Assembly: GCA_003331585.1 (NCBI GenBank)
Contig: QOPG01000004.1
Location: 1 to 64,000 of the forward strand
Origin: Gammaproteobacteria bacterium
GTDB lineage: Bacteria > Pseudomonadota > Gammaproteobacteria > Steroidobacterales > Woeseiaceae
Direction: 5' to 3'
Length of the DNA stretch: 64,000 nt
A program made the position numbers and the translations under genes. The notes under the pieces are model-generated. The model saw only the letters and a list, made by a program, of their open reading frames with translations. It had not been told where the DNA came from and did no database searches. Position 1 is the stretch's first letter. Every line of letters begins with the position of its first letter. Shown piece by piece: positions 37,157 to 45,182 of this stretch.

Positions 37157-38440
37157 ATGCTTGGTGACGGAAAATCAAAAAAAGTTGGTGTGATTGGTGG
37201 GTCAAGAATACCATTTTGCAGAGCGAATACCGCTTACAAAGACTCATCCAATCAAGAGATGATGACAGCCTCGCTTAAATCAATTGTAAATAAATTTAAT
37301 TTGCAAAACACAGTATTGGGCGATGTAGCGCTTGGTGCTGTAATAAAACACTCCAGTGATTGGAATCTAGCAAGAGAATGTGTAATTGATTCTGGGCTTT
37401 CTATTAAGACGCCAGGTGTTGATATGCAAAGAGCATGTGGTACAGGATTGGAAACGATAATGAACATTGCTAACAAGATTGCCCTAGATCAAATTGATTC
37501 AGGCATTGGGGGTGGTGTTGATTCAATCAGTGATGCGCCTATCGTTTACAATGACAATTTAAGAAAAATATTACTTAAAAGTTTTACTGGAAAGTCTCTA
37601 AAAGAAAAACTCGTTCCTTGGTCTAGAATGAGACCAAAACTATTAAAACCAAAATTACCTGGTGTAAAAGAACCCAGAACAGGTCTATCCATGGGAGAAA
37701 GTACGGAAATTATTGCAAAAGACTACGCTATCTCTCGTCATGACCAAGATACATTGGCAATAGAAAGTCATGCTAAAGCCAGTCGTGCTTATGATGAGGG
37801 ATTCTATAAAGACCTAGTGGTCCCATTCGAAGGTGTTGAAAAAGATAATATAATTCGCCACGATTCCACAATTCAAAAGCTAGCCTCATTGAAAACAGTC
37901 TTTGATAAGGGGGTAAATGCTACTTTAACACCTGGAAATAGCACATCTCTGACAGATGGTTCTGCAGCTGTATTACTTGCTAGTGACGAATGGGCAAATA
38001 AAAATAATTTGGATATAGAATCTTATATAACAAGTTTTGAAATAGCTGCTGTAAATTATATTGATAATGAAGGCCTCCTAATGGCGCCAGCATATGCAGT
38101 ATCAGAGATGCTAAAAAAACAAAATCTAAATCTACAAGATTTTGATTTTTATGAAATACATGAAGCTTTTGCTGCTCAAACATTAGCTACCATTAATGCC
38201 TGGAAATCTGAAGAATTTTGTAAATCAAAACTCGGAAGAGAAAAGGTAATGGGTTCCTTTGATCATAACAAACTCAATGTAAAAGGAGGAAGTCTTGCAA
38301 TAGGACATCCATTTGCAGCAACAGGCGCTAGAATTGTCGCTACATTGTCCAAGTTACTCAAAGATAATGGCGGTGGAAAAGGTTTGATTTCAATATGCAC
38401 TGCGGGTGGTATGGGTATTACTGCCATTTTAGAAAGATAG
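37157..38440 (+). CDS. fadI: Acetyl-CoA acyltransferase (FadI-type thiolase)
   Basis: The thiolase cleaves 3-ketoacyl-CoA in fatty-acid beta-oxidation or works in reverse. The 427-residue length and sequence follow FadI: GGSRIPFCRANTAYKD at the N terminus, nucleophile Cys94 in QRACGTGLE, the His of EIHEAFA, GGSLAIGHPFAATGAR, and the second Cys in CTAGGMG. No FadJ or FadB lies beside it, so the multienzyme partner is elsewhere. AGGAGA ribosome-binding site is well placed before ATG, and a TATAAT at 37104-37109 may be its -10 box. Confidence 0.9.
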   Translation: MLGDGKSKKVGVIGGSRIPFCRANTAYKDSSNQEMMTASLKSIVNKFNLQNTVLGDVALGAVIKHSSDWNLARECVIDSGLSIKTPGVDMQRACGTGLETIMNIANKIALDQIDSGIGGGVDSISDAPIVYNDNLRKILLKSFTGKSLKEKLVPWSRMRPKLLKPKLPGVKEPRTGLSMGESTEIIAKDYAISRHDQDTLAIESHAKASRAYDEGFYKDLVVPFEGVEKDNIIRHDSTIQKLASLKTVFDKGVNATLTPGNSTSLTDGSAAVLLASDEWANKNNLDIESYITSFEIAAVNYIDNEGLLMAPAYAVSEMLKKQNLNLQDFDFYEIHEAFAAQTLATINAWKSEEFCKSKLGREKVMGSFDHNKLNVKGGSLAIGHPFAATGARIVATLSKLLKDNGGGKGLISICTAGGMGITAILER

Positions 38441-40122
38441 AAAAATTACCTGCGATCAATATCATAGATAATCTCAGACACATACTTTCAAGTTTAAATT
38501 CAATCCTCTGGAATGAATATTGGATAATGATAATCGCATTTACGGGTCTAGTTTTCACAATTTGGTCAGGATTTGCTCAATACAAAATTATACGCCATAC
38601 ACCAAAAATCCTAGGCGGTGAATTCAACAATAAAAATGATGATGGCGTTATTAGTCATTTTCAAGCACTTTCCACAGCCTTATCAGGAACCGTTGGACTT
38701 GGGAATATTAGTGGAGTTGCGTTAGCCATTACATTGGGAGGTCCAGGAGCAATTTTTTGGATGTGGGTAATTGCCATTTTTGGTATGGCAATAAAATTAA
38801 TCGAGGTTATCCTCTCGATGCTTTACCGAAATACAGAAGATCCAGAAAATCCTCATGGAGGGCCTATGTGGGTAGCAGAAAATGGATTCAAGAAAACATT
38901 TCCAAAGTATAAAAAGCTCGGCAAGACACTTGCAATACTTTTTGCTATAAGCATTGCAACTTCCTCAATCACTGGTGGCAATATGTTTCAAGCATGGAGT
39001 GTTGCAGATATTACTTATGAATATTTTGGCATTGAAGGGTGGGTTACTGGAATTATTTTATCAATAATTGTGGCAGCAGTTATATTAGGTGGAATTGAAA
39101 GAATAGCGAAAGTCACATCAAAAATAGTACCAGTCATGGTTACGTTATATATTCTAGCTGGATTCTACGTGTTATCTATTCATATTTCAGAAGTACCTGA
39201 AATGTTAATTTTAATTGTAACTTCAGCATTTACTACAACTCAAGCAAGTGGTGCTTTTATAGGAGGCACCGTTGGTACTGCTTTTATGTTTGGCACCAAA
39301 AGAGCAATATTCTCAAATGAAGCAGGTCAAGGGTCATCACCTATTGTTCATGCCGCAGTAAAGACAAATGAGCCTGTAAGAGAAGGAATGATAGCTGGAA
39401 TTGAACCTTTAATTGACACAATTGTAGTTTGCACATTTACAGCCTTAATCATCTTATCTACTGGAACTTGGGATCGTAAAGCAGACATAGAGTTCGATGA
39501 AATACCTACTGTCAATTATGAAAATAATGCGTGGTCATTCTCAAAGATAATTCATAATGAAAAAAATGGTAAAGCCGGTGATCCAGTAATCATGTTGGTT
39601 GAAGCAGGAAAAAATAAATCATCCAATCAAAATATTCATAAAATTCCTGGAAAAATAATGGTTAATCGAGATAATTTTGAGATTCAATGGAATGATTTCT
39701 CCTCTGACATAAAGCCTAAAATTATTACTGATGGATATTTTTATGATTATGTTGGCGCTACAATGACTGCTAAAGCTTTCGATTCAGTTAATCCAGGCTT
39801 AGGAAAATGGCTTATAACTATTGCATCATGGTTCTTTGCAATATCTACGATAATGGCCTGGGGTTATTATGGGGAACAAGGAATAATTTATCTCGCGGGA
39901 GAACAAAGTAAAACATCATTTCGCATCATTTATTGTTTGTTAATTTTTATTGCTACTCTTGGCTTTATTGAAACAAGTGTTGATCTTGATAATTTGAGTG
40001 GTATTGGTTTAGGAATAATTGTTTATGCGAACCTACCAATTTGCTGGGTGTTCGGGTACCAAGCTATAAGAGCCTATAAAGCATATATAAACAACGAAAA
40101 AGTACGTAACATTGAAAATTAA
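38395..40122 (+). CDS. Sodium:alanine symporter (AGCS family) with a large insertion
   Basis: AGCS proteins take up alanine or glycine with sodium. Signature parts are STALSGTVGLGNISGVALAI near residue 95, NPHGGPMWV, GTKRAIFSNEAGQGSSPIVHAA near 300 and GWSYYGE-like MAWGYYGEQG near 490. The protein is 575 residues, about 100 longer than usual, because roughly residues 360-450 form a soluble insert between two membrane helices. The only conventional start upstream of the conserved INIIDNLRHILSSLNSILW region is ATG 38395, which overlaps fadI by 46 bases; a non-ATG start near 38450 is an alternative. Confidence 0.85.
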   Translation: MHCGWYGYYCHFRKIEKLPAINIIDNLRHILSSLNSILWNEYWIMIIAFTGLVFTIWSGFAQYKIIRHTPKILGGEFNNKNDDGVISHFQALSTALSGTVGLGNISGVALAITLGGPGAIFWMWVIAIFGMAIKLIEVILSMLYRNTEDPENPHGGPMWVAENGFKKTFPKYKKLGKTLAILFAISIATSSITGGNMFQAWSVADITYEYFGIEGWVTGIILSIIVAAVILGGIERIAKVTSKIVPVMVTLYILAGFYVLSIHISEVPEMLILIVTSAFTTTQASGAFIGGTVGTAFMFGTKRAIFSNEAGQGSSPIVHAAVKTNEPVREGMIAGIEPLIDTIVVCTFTALIILSTGTWDRKADIEFDEIPTVNYENNAWSFSKIIHNEKNGKAGDPVIMLVEAGKNKSSNQNIHKIPGKIMVNRDNFEIQWNDFSSDIKPKIITDGYFYDYVGATMTAKAFDSVNPGLGKWLITIASWFFAISTIMAWGYYGEQGIIYLAGEQSKTSFRIIYCLLIFIATLGFIETSVDLDNLSGIGLGIIVYANLPICWVFGYQAIRAYKAYINNEKVRNIEN

Positions 40123-40145
40123 AAAACAGCATCCACATATCTGAT

Positions 40146-41261
40146 ATGCCAAAACTAAAATCGGATAAAAATTTTAATCATGGATCGACTAGCTCAATAG
40201 GTGTATGTATCGTAAATCTGGGTACTCCAGAAAATACAAGTACCGCTGCTGTAAGAAAATATCTAAGACAATTTTTATCCGATTCTAGGGTAATTGAAGT
40301 TCCAAAAATTATATGGTGGTTCATTCTAAATATTTTTATCCTTCCTTTCAGGCCTGCCAAATCTGCTGAGGCATACGGAAAGATCTGGATGAAAGAAGGT
40401 TCACCCCTCCTGATTTTTTCAAATGAGATTAAAGATAAACTTCAAGTTTTATTTGATGAAACAGAAACAAATCAAAAAATTCATATAGAGCTAGCAATGT
40501 CATATGGTCAACCATCAATTCAACAAGCAATTGATAATCTCATCAGTAAGTCTGCTAGGAAATTATTTTTGCTTCCCATGTATCCACAATATTCAAGCAC
40601 AACAACCGGATCAGTTTTTGAAAATATCACAAAAGAACTCTCAAGGCAGCGCTGGATACCCGAATTTAGATATCTCAATCATTATCATGATGAGCCTGAA
40701 TATATAGAGACAATCTCAAAAAGTATAAAAAAACATTGGAAAAAAAATGGTAGAGGTGAAAAATTACTATTTTCTTTTCACGGGCTACCGCACAAAATGC
40801 TTCTTGATGGTGATCCATATCATTGTCAATGCTATAAAACTGCAAGGTTAATATCTAAAAAACTGTTGTTAAATGAAAATGACTGGTTTGTAAGTTTTCA
40901 ATCTCGTCTTGGTCCCACAAAATGGCTAGAGCCTTATACTGACGAAACCCTTAAGTCTTGGGGGAAAAGCCAAGCTGGAATTATTGATGTGATATGCCCA
41001 GGATTTTCAGTCGATTGCCTAGAAACACTTGAAGAAATTGCTATGGAAAATAATGAGCTATATCAAGAGGCGGGTGGCAAAGAAATTCGTTATATCTCAG
41101 CTCTTAATTCCGAAAAAGATCATATCACTTTTTTGTACGATCTAATACGCAAGAATATTTCGGACTGGATAAAAGTAGATGAATTGATTGGTTACGACGA
41201 TATCGAGAGAGAACTTAAGATATCTCGTGATGAAGCCTTAAAAAAAGGTGCAAAGAAATAA
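40146..41261 (+). CDS. hemH: Ferrochelatase
   Basis: HemH inserts ferrous iron into protoporphyrin IX, the last step of protoheme synthesis. The catalytic His212 is in LFSFHGLPHKM; VCIVNLGTPEN opens the domain, PMYPQYSSTTTGS carries conserved metal/porphyrin contacts, and FQSRLGPTKWLEPYTDETL and CPGFSVDCLETLEEI are family hallmarks. The 371-residue size fits the longer proteobacterial form rather than the 320-residue E. coli protein. It follows the symporter by 23 bases and its stop is only 3 bases from the convergent exonuclease gene. Confidence 0.96.
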   Translation: MPKLKSDKNFNHGSTSSIGVCIVNLGTPENTSTAAVRKYLRQFLSDSRVIEVPKIIWWFILNIFILPFRPAKSAEAYGKIWMKEGSPLLIFSNEIKDKLQVLFDETETNQKIHIELAMSYGQPSIQQAIDNLISKSARKLFLLPMYPQYSSTTTGSVFENITKELSRQRWIPEFRYLNHYHDEPEYIETISKSIKKHWKKNGRGEKLLFSFHGLPHKMLLDGDPYHCQCYKTARLISKKLLLNENDWFVSFQSRLGPTKWLEPYTDETLKSWGKSQAGIIDVICPGFSVDCLETLEEIAMENNELYQEAGGKEIRYISALNSEKDHITFLYDLIRKNISDWIKVDELIGYDDIERELKISRDEALKKGAKK

Positions 41262-41264
41262 CAC

Positions 41265-42155
41265 TTACTGAGACTGAAGGTCATTAATCCTCTCAGCTTG
41301 CCTTCTGAGTGCTGTCCCAATTCCAAGCTCACTATACAATTCATTAATTCCAGTTATATTTGGTTTTTCAATAAGTAAATTTTGCTTAATATTCTTTATT
41401 TCAACATGACATTCTATACCAGTAAGTTTTCTTGAAAGCATTACCTTGTCAAAATGCTTCTCAAGCTTTGCTCCTAGTGTTTTTGACCCTCTGACTGGGA
41501 CTTTATAAATTCTATCCAAATTTCTATAGATGCTATCTAAATCATTAAAATGTTGAAGGAGGGCTACAGCTGTTTTTTTTCCCACCCCAGGCGCACCGGA
41601 AATATTATCTACGGCATCACCAGCTAGTGCTAAATAATCAGCTATTTGTTCAGGTTTTACTCCAAAAACATCGGGTATTTTGTTGTAATCTATTTTTCCT
41701 TTACCGGTATAGTCCCAAAAAATATCATCTTTCCCGATTAATTGTGCGAGATCTTTATCTCTGGAAATAATGGTTGAAGGTCTTCCAGACTCTCTACCAA
41801 ATCTAACAAGTGTTCCAATTAGATCATCTGCCTCATATCTTGGATGACTCCAATTAAAAACACCAAGTAAGTCAACGAATTCTTTGCACTGTTGAAATTG
41901 TCTTTTCAGCTCTATCGGTGCTGGCTCTCTATTAGCTTTATATTCAGCGCAAATTTCTGTTCTAAATGAGCTTTCGAGACTCTCATCAAATAAAATTCCA
42001 AGATATTTTGGATTATTCCTTTCGATAAAATCACCGATAAATCGACAAAAGCCATAGAAAGCATTGATAGGGTTCCCTTTATTGTCGGTGATGTCTTCTG
42101 GCATTGAATAATGAGCTCGAAAAACATAAACACTAGCATCAATTAAATATTGCAT
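41265..42155 (-). CDS. Stand-alone 5'-3' exonuclease (PolA N-domain/FEN-like)
   Basis: This 296-residue protein is an isolated 5'-3' exonuclease/flap-endonuclease domain like the N terminus of DNA polymerase I and like ExoIX/Xni. Metal-binding acids are visible: Asp6 (YLIDASVY), Asp57 (ILFDES), Glu108 and Asp110-Asp111 (RYEADDLIG), Asp133 and Asp135 (SRDKDLAQL). The helix-hairpin-helix region GDAVDNISGAPGVGKKTA follows at about 180-198. It would remove RNA primers or 5' flaps. polA itself is not in the window, so whether this is additional or replaces that function is unknown. Confidence 0.85.
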   Translation of the reverse strand: MQYLIDASVYVFRAHYSMPEDITDNKGNPINAFYGFCRFIGDFIERNNPKYLGILFDESLESSFRTEICAEYKANREPAPIELKRQFQQCKEFVDLLGVFNWSHPRYEADDLIGTLVRFGRESGRPSTIISRDKDLAQLIGKDDIFWDYTGKGKIDYNKIPDVFGVKPEQIADYLALAGDAVDNISGAPGVGKKTAVALLQHFNDLDSIYRNLDRIYKVPVRGSKTLGAKLEKHFDKVMLSRKLTGIECHVEIKNIKQNLLIEKPNITGINELYSELGIGTALRRQAERINDLQSQ

Positions 42156-42311
42156 TTTTGCTCTTTAACCAGAAATATTTATCATCATATATTAATTGAA
42201 AAAAAGTTGTTTAGATTCACTATTGGTTGTGTCATTATTCGCTTTTTTATAGAAAAATCTTGGTTTGTATTAATATTATCAACTTCATAATTAATGAAGG
42301 TGGAGGAAAAA

Positions 42312-43439
42312 ATGTCACTGACAATTGGTGTCCTCAAGGAGAGAGTTGAAGGCGAAACCCGTGTTGCATTAACACCGGAAATTGCAAAAAAACTAGTTTC
42401 TTTAAAAGCTCAAATTTTCATGGAAAAAGATGCGGGGAAATTATCTAATCATCTAGATAGTGAATATGAAGATGTTCAATTTTTAGATGAAAAAGAAGTA
42501 CTAAAGAAGTCTGATCTCCTACTCACAGTTCAGCCAATTAGTCCTGAGCAATCGGATAATTTAAAACAAAATTCGTACGTTATTGGAATGATATTTGGTC
42601 ATATTAATAAAGAGGTGGTGCAATCCTTTTTGGATAATAAACATACATCATTTGCGATGGAGCTTATGCCGAGAATATCTCGAGCACAAAGCATGGATGT
42701 TCTTTCATCCCAAGCAGCAGCCTCTGGTTATCAAGCAGTGTTAATCGCAGCAAGCACGCTCGATAAATTTTTTCCCATGCTAACCACGGCTGCCGGAACA
42801 ATCAGGCCCGCACAAGTTCTAGTTATTGGAGCTGGTGTTGCAGGCCTTCAGGCAATTGCGACTGCAAAAAGATTGGGCGCAATAGTAAAAGGGTATGATG
42901 TGAGAAGCGCGACAAAAGAACAAATAGAATCTCTTGGAGCAAAATTCATAGATACAGGTGTATCTGCTGATGGTGAAGGAGGATATGCAAGAGAATTAAC
43001 TGATGAAGAAAAAACGAAGCAACAAGAGGCATTGGAAAATGAAATTGCAAATTGCGACGTTGTAATTTCTACTGCTTTAGTCCCAGGAAAACCCGCTCCA
43101 AAAATTATCAGAAAAGAAGCTGTTAAAAAGATGAAGTCTGGGGCATTAATAGTTGATTTAGCGGCTGAGACTGGAGGAAATTGTGAGCTCACGAAGGCTG
43201 GTGAAACAATATCGACTGGAAATGTAAAAATTGTTGGGCCTATAAATCTTGCATCATCTCTAGGAAAGCATGCCAGCGAAATGTATGCGAGAAACTTATA
43301 TAATTTTATTTCTCCTGCAATAAAAGATGGCGAATTAAATATTGATTGGGAAGATGAAGTTTTCTCCAAATCCAACCTTACTCATGATGGTGAAATTAAA
43401 CATAAATCTTCTAAAGAGATGATACAAGGAGATTCATAA
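42312..43439 (+). CDS. pntAA: NAD(P) transhydrogenase subunit alpha part 1 (NAD-binding domain I)
   Basis: This is the soluble NAD(H)-binding component of the proton-pumping transhydrogenase. ATG 42312 with a GGAGG ribosome-binding site is chosen over ATG 42294, giving 375 residues. Motifs: TIGVLKERVEGETRVALTPE, the RQD-loop region SRAQSMDVLSSQAA, Rossmann VLVIGAGVAGLQAIATAKRLGA and VDLAAETGGNCE. The membrane part is a separate gene, as in Rhodospirillum rubrum, whereas E. coli PntA is fused. The stop overlaps pntAB by one base (TAATG). Confidence 0.96.
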   Translation: MSLTIGVLKERVEGETRVALTPEIAKKLVSLKAQIFMEKDAGKLSNHLDSEYEDVQFLDEKEVLKKSDLLLTVQPISPEQSDNLKQNSYVIGMIFGHINKEVVQSFLDNKHTSFAMELMPRISRAQSMDVLSSQAAASGYQAVLIAASTLDKFFPMLTTAAGTIRPAQVLVIGAGVAGLQAIATAKRLGAIVKGYDVRSATKEQIESLGAKFIDTGVSADGEGGYARELTDEEKTKQQEALENEIANCDVVISTALVPGKPAPKIIRKEAVKKMKSGALIVDLAAETGGNCELTKAGETISTGNVKIVGPINLASSLGKHASEMYARNLYNFISPAIKDGELNIDWEDEVFSKSNLTHDGEIKHKSSKEMIQGDS

Positions 43440-43750
43440 TGATAGAACAGATTATTCAGATTGATGGATTTATTGCGCTTTATATATTTATGTTAGCAGC
43501 ATTTGTTGGTTATGAGATAATCGGAAAAGTACCAGCAATACTTCACACACCACTGATGTCTGGCTCAAATTTCATTCATGGAATTGTTCTTGTTGGTGCA
43601 ATGATTGCACTCGGTCAAGCTGAAACAGAACTTGAAAAGATTATTGGGTTTTTAGGAGTATTTCTAGGTGCAGGAAATGCGGTCGGTGGATATGTTGTAA
43701 CCGAAAGGATGCTAGAAATGTTTAAAAGCAGCAAGGATAAGAAATCATGA
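43439..43750 (+). CDS. pntAB: NAD(P) transhydrogenase subunit alpha part 2 (membrane)
   Basis: The 103-residue protein supplies the alpha-side membrane helices of the proton channel. Helices lie at about residues 11-30, 41-60 and 65-85, and HTPLMSGSNFIHGIVLVGAM is the strongly conserved first-loop segment. The order pntAA-pntAB-pntB with overlaps of 1 and 4 bases shows a tightly coupled operon. It is shorter than the R. rubrum subunit (139 residues), lacking the N-terminal extension. Confidence 0.95.
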   Translation: MIEQIIQIDGFIALYIFMLAAFVGYEIIGKVPAILHTPLMSGSNFIHGIVLVGAMIALGQAETELEKIIGFLGVFLGAGNAVGGYVVTERMLEMFKSSKDKKS

Positions 43751-45123
43751 ATATAATGAATTTGCAGTTAGTAATCCATACCAGTTATTTCATAGCAGCC
43801 ATACTCTTTATCTTTGGTTTACAAAGAATGAGTTCGCCAGTTACAGCGAGAAATGGCATTGTTTGGGCTGGTGCAGGAATGGTTTTGGCTACGTTGGTAA
43901 CGTTTCTTTATCCAGGAATGTCTAATTTTATTTTAATGATAGTTGCTATTGGACTAGGTGGAGTTATTGCCTGGATCAGTGGTAAAAAAGTTGAAATGAC
44001 AGATATGCCACAAATGATTGCACTTTATAATGGAATGGGTGGAGGTGCTGCGGCTGCTATCGCAGCAATTGAACTTTTTAGCGGCAAAGATCATGGTCTA
44101 ACTTTCGCTATTTTGGCTATACTTGGTGGATTTATTGGTGCTGTCTCTTTCAGTGGAAGCTTGGTTGCTTTCGCAAAATTACAAGGATTTAAAAATACAA
44201 CTTTTAGATTTCCTGGACAACAAACTCTAAACTTTATAGTTCTCATCGCTATTTTTGCTGTCGGTGCGTATATCACTATTCAACATAGCTCAGGAAATAT
44301 AGTTTCAATTTTCTTTCTACTTGCTCTGATATTGGGTATCACCATGACAGTCCCAATTGGTGGAGCAGATATGCCTGTTGTGATATCACTCTACAATGCT
44401 TTCACTGGACTAGCTGTAGCATTCGAGGGATTTGTTCAGCAAAATCCTGCAATGATCATCGCTGGAACAGTTGTAGGTGCGGCTGGATCGTTACTTACTC
44501 AACTTATGGCAAAAGCAATGAATAGATCGTTAGCACACGTTCTTTTCTCAGGTTTTGGAGAAACTACAGCAGAAGGTAGTGAAGTGACAGGATCAATGAA
44601 ACCAATTGATGCAACTGATGTTGGGGTAATGATGGCATTTGCAAATAAAGTATTAATTGTTCCTGGTTACGGAATGGCAGTTGCTCAAGCTCAACATAAA
44701 GTCTGGGAATTGACACAATTACTCATCGAGCGAGATGTCGATGTGAAATTTGCTATTCATCCCGTAGCCGGAAGAATGCCTGGACATATGAATGTTCTCC
44801 TTGCAGAAGCAGGAGTCCCATATGACATCATCTATGATGAAAATGAAATTAACTCAGAATTCGAGTCCGCAGATGTGGCTCTAATAATTGGAGCAAATGA
44901 TGTTGTTAATCCAGTTGCAAGAACAGATCCATCAAGTCCAATATATGGGATGCCTATACTTAATGCTGATTATGCAAAAAATGTTATAGTTGTTAAACGA
45001 GGACAAGGTGCTGGTTTCTCAGGAATTGAGAATGCGTTATTCTTTCTCGATCAAACTAGAATGCTTTACGGTGATGGACAGGAAATGGCATCTGAATTGA
45101 TTCAGTCAGTAAAATCAATTTAA
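43747..45123 (+). CDS. pntB: NAD(P) transhydrogenase subunit beta
   Basis: PntB contains the remaining membrane helices and the NADP(H)-binding domain III; the complex uses the proton gradient to make NADPH from NADH. Membrane motifs include RMSSPVTARNGIVWAGAGM and IALYNGMGGGAAA. Domain III is in the C-terminal third: VPGYGMAVAQAQHKVWEL, HPVAGRMPGHMNVLLAEA, IIGANDVVNPVA and VVKRGQGAGFSGIEN, which bind NADP. The length of 458 residues is normal. The NADPH made could feed GltBD, encoded in the same window. Confidence 0.97.
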   Translation: MNIMNLQLVIHTSYFIAAILFIFGLQRMSSPVTARNGIVWAGAGMVLATLVTFLYPGMSNFILMIVAIGLGGVIAWISGKKVEMTDMPQMIALYNGMGGGAAAAIAAIELFSGKDHGLTFAILAILGGFIGAVSFSGSLVAFAKLQGFKNTTFRFPGQQTLNFIVLIAIFAVGAYITIQHSSGNIVSIFFLLALILGITMTVPIGGADMPVVISLYNAFTGLAVAFEGFVQQNPAMIIAGTVVGAAGSLLTQLMAKAMNRSLAHVLFSGFGETTAEGSEVTGSMKPIDATDVGVMMAFANKVLIVPGYGMAVAQAQHKVWELTQLLIERDVDVKFAIHPVAGRMPGHMNVLLAEAGVPYDIIYDENEINSEFESADVALIIGANDVVNPVARTDPSSPIYGMPILNADYAKNVIVVKRGQGAGFSGIENALFFLDQTRMLYGDGQEMASELIQSVKSI

Positions 45124-45182
45124 TAAATTATGCACACATAAGGGTCTCAGAAGTTAAAGATAAACTAATTCATAGACAGTCT

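Noticed and set aside
42848-43375. 175-residue open frame antisense to pntAA
   Set aside because: Lies entirely within the recognised PntAA coding region and shows no recognisable domain.
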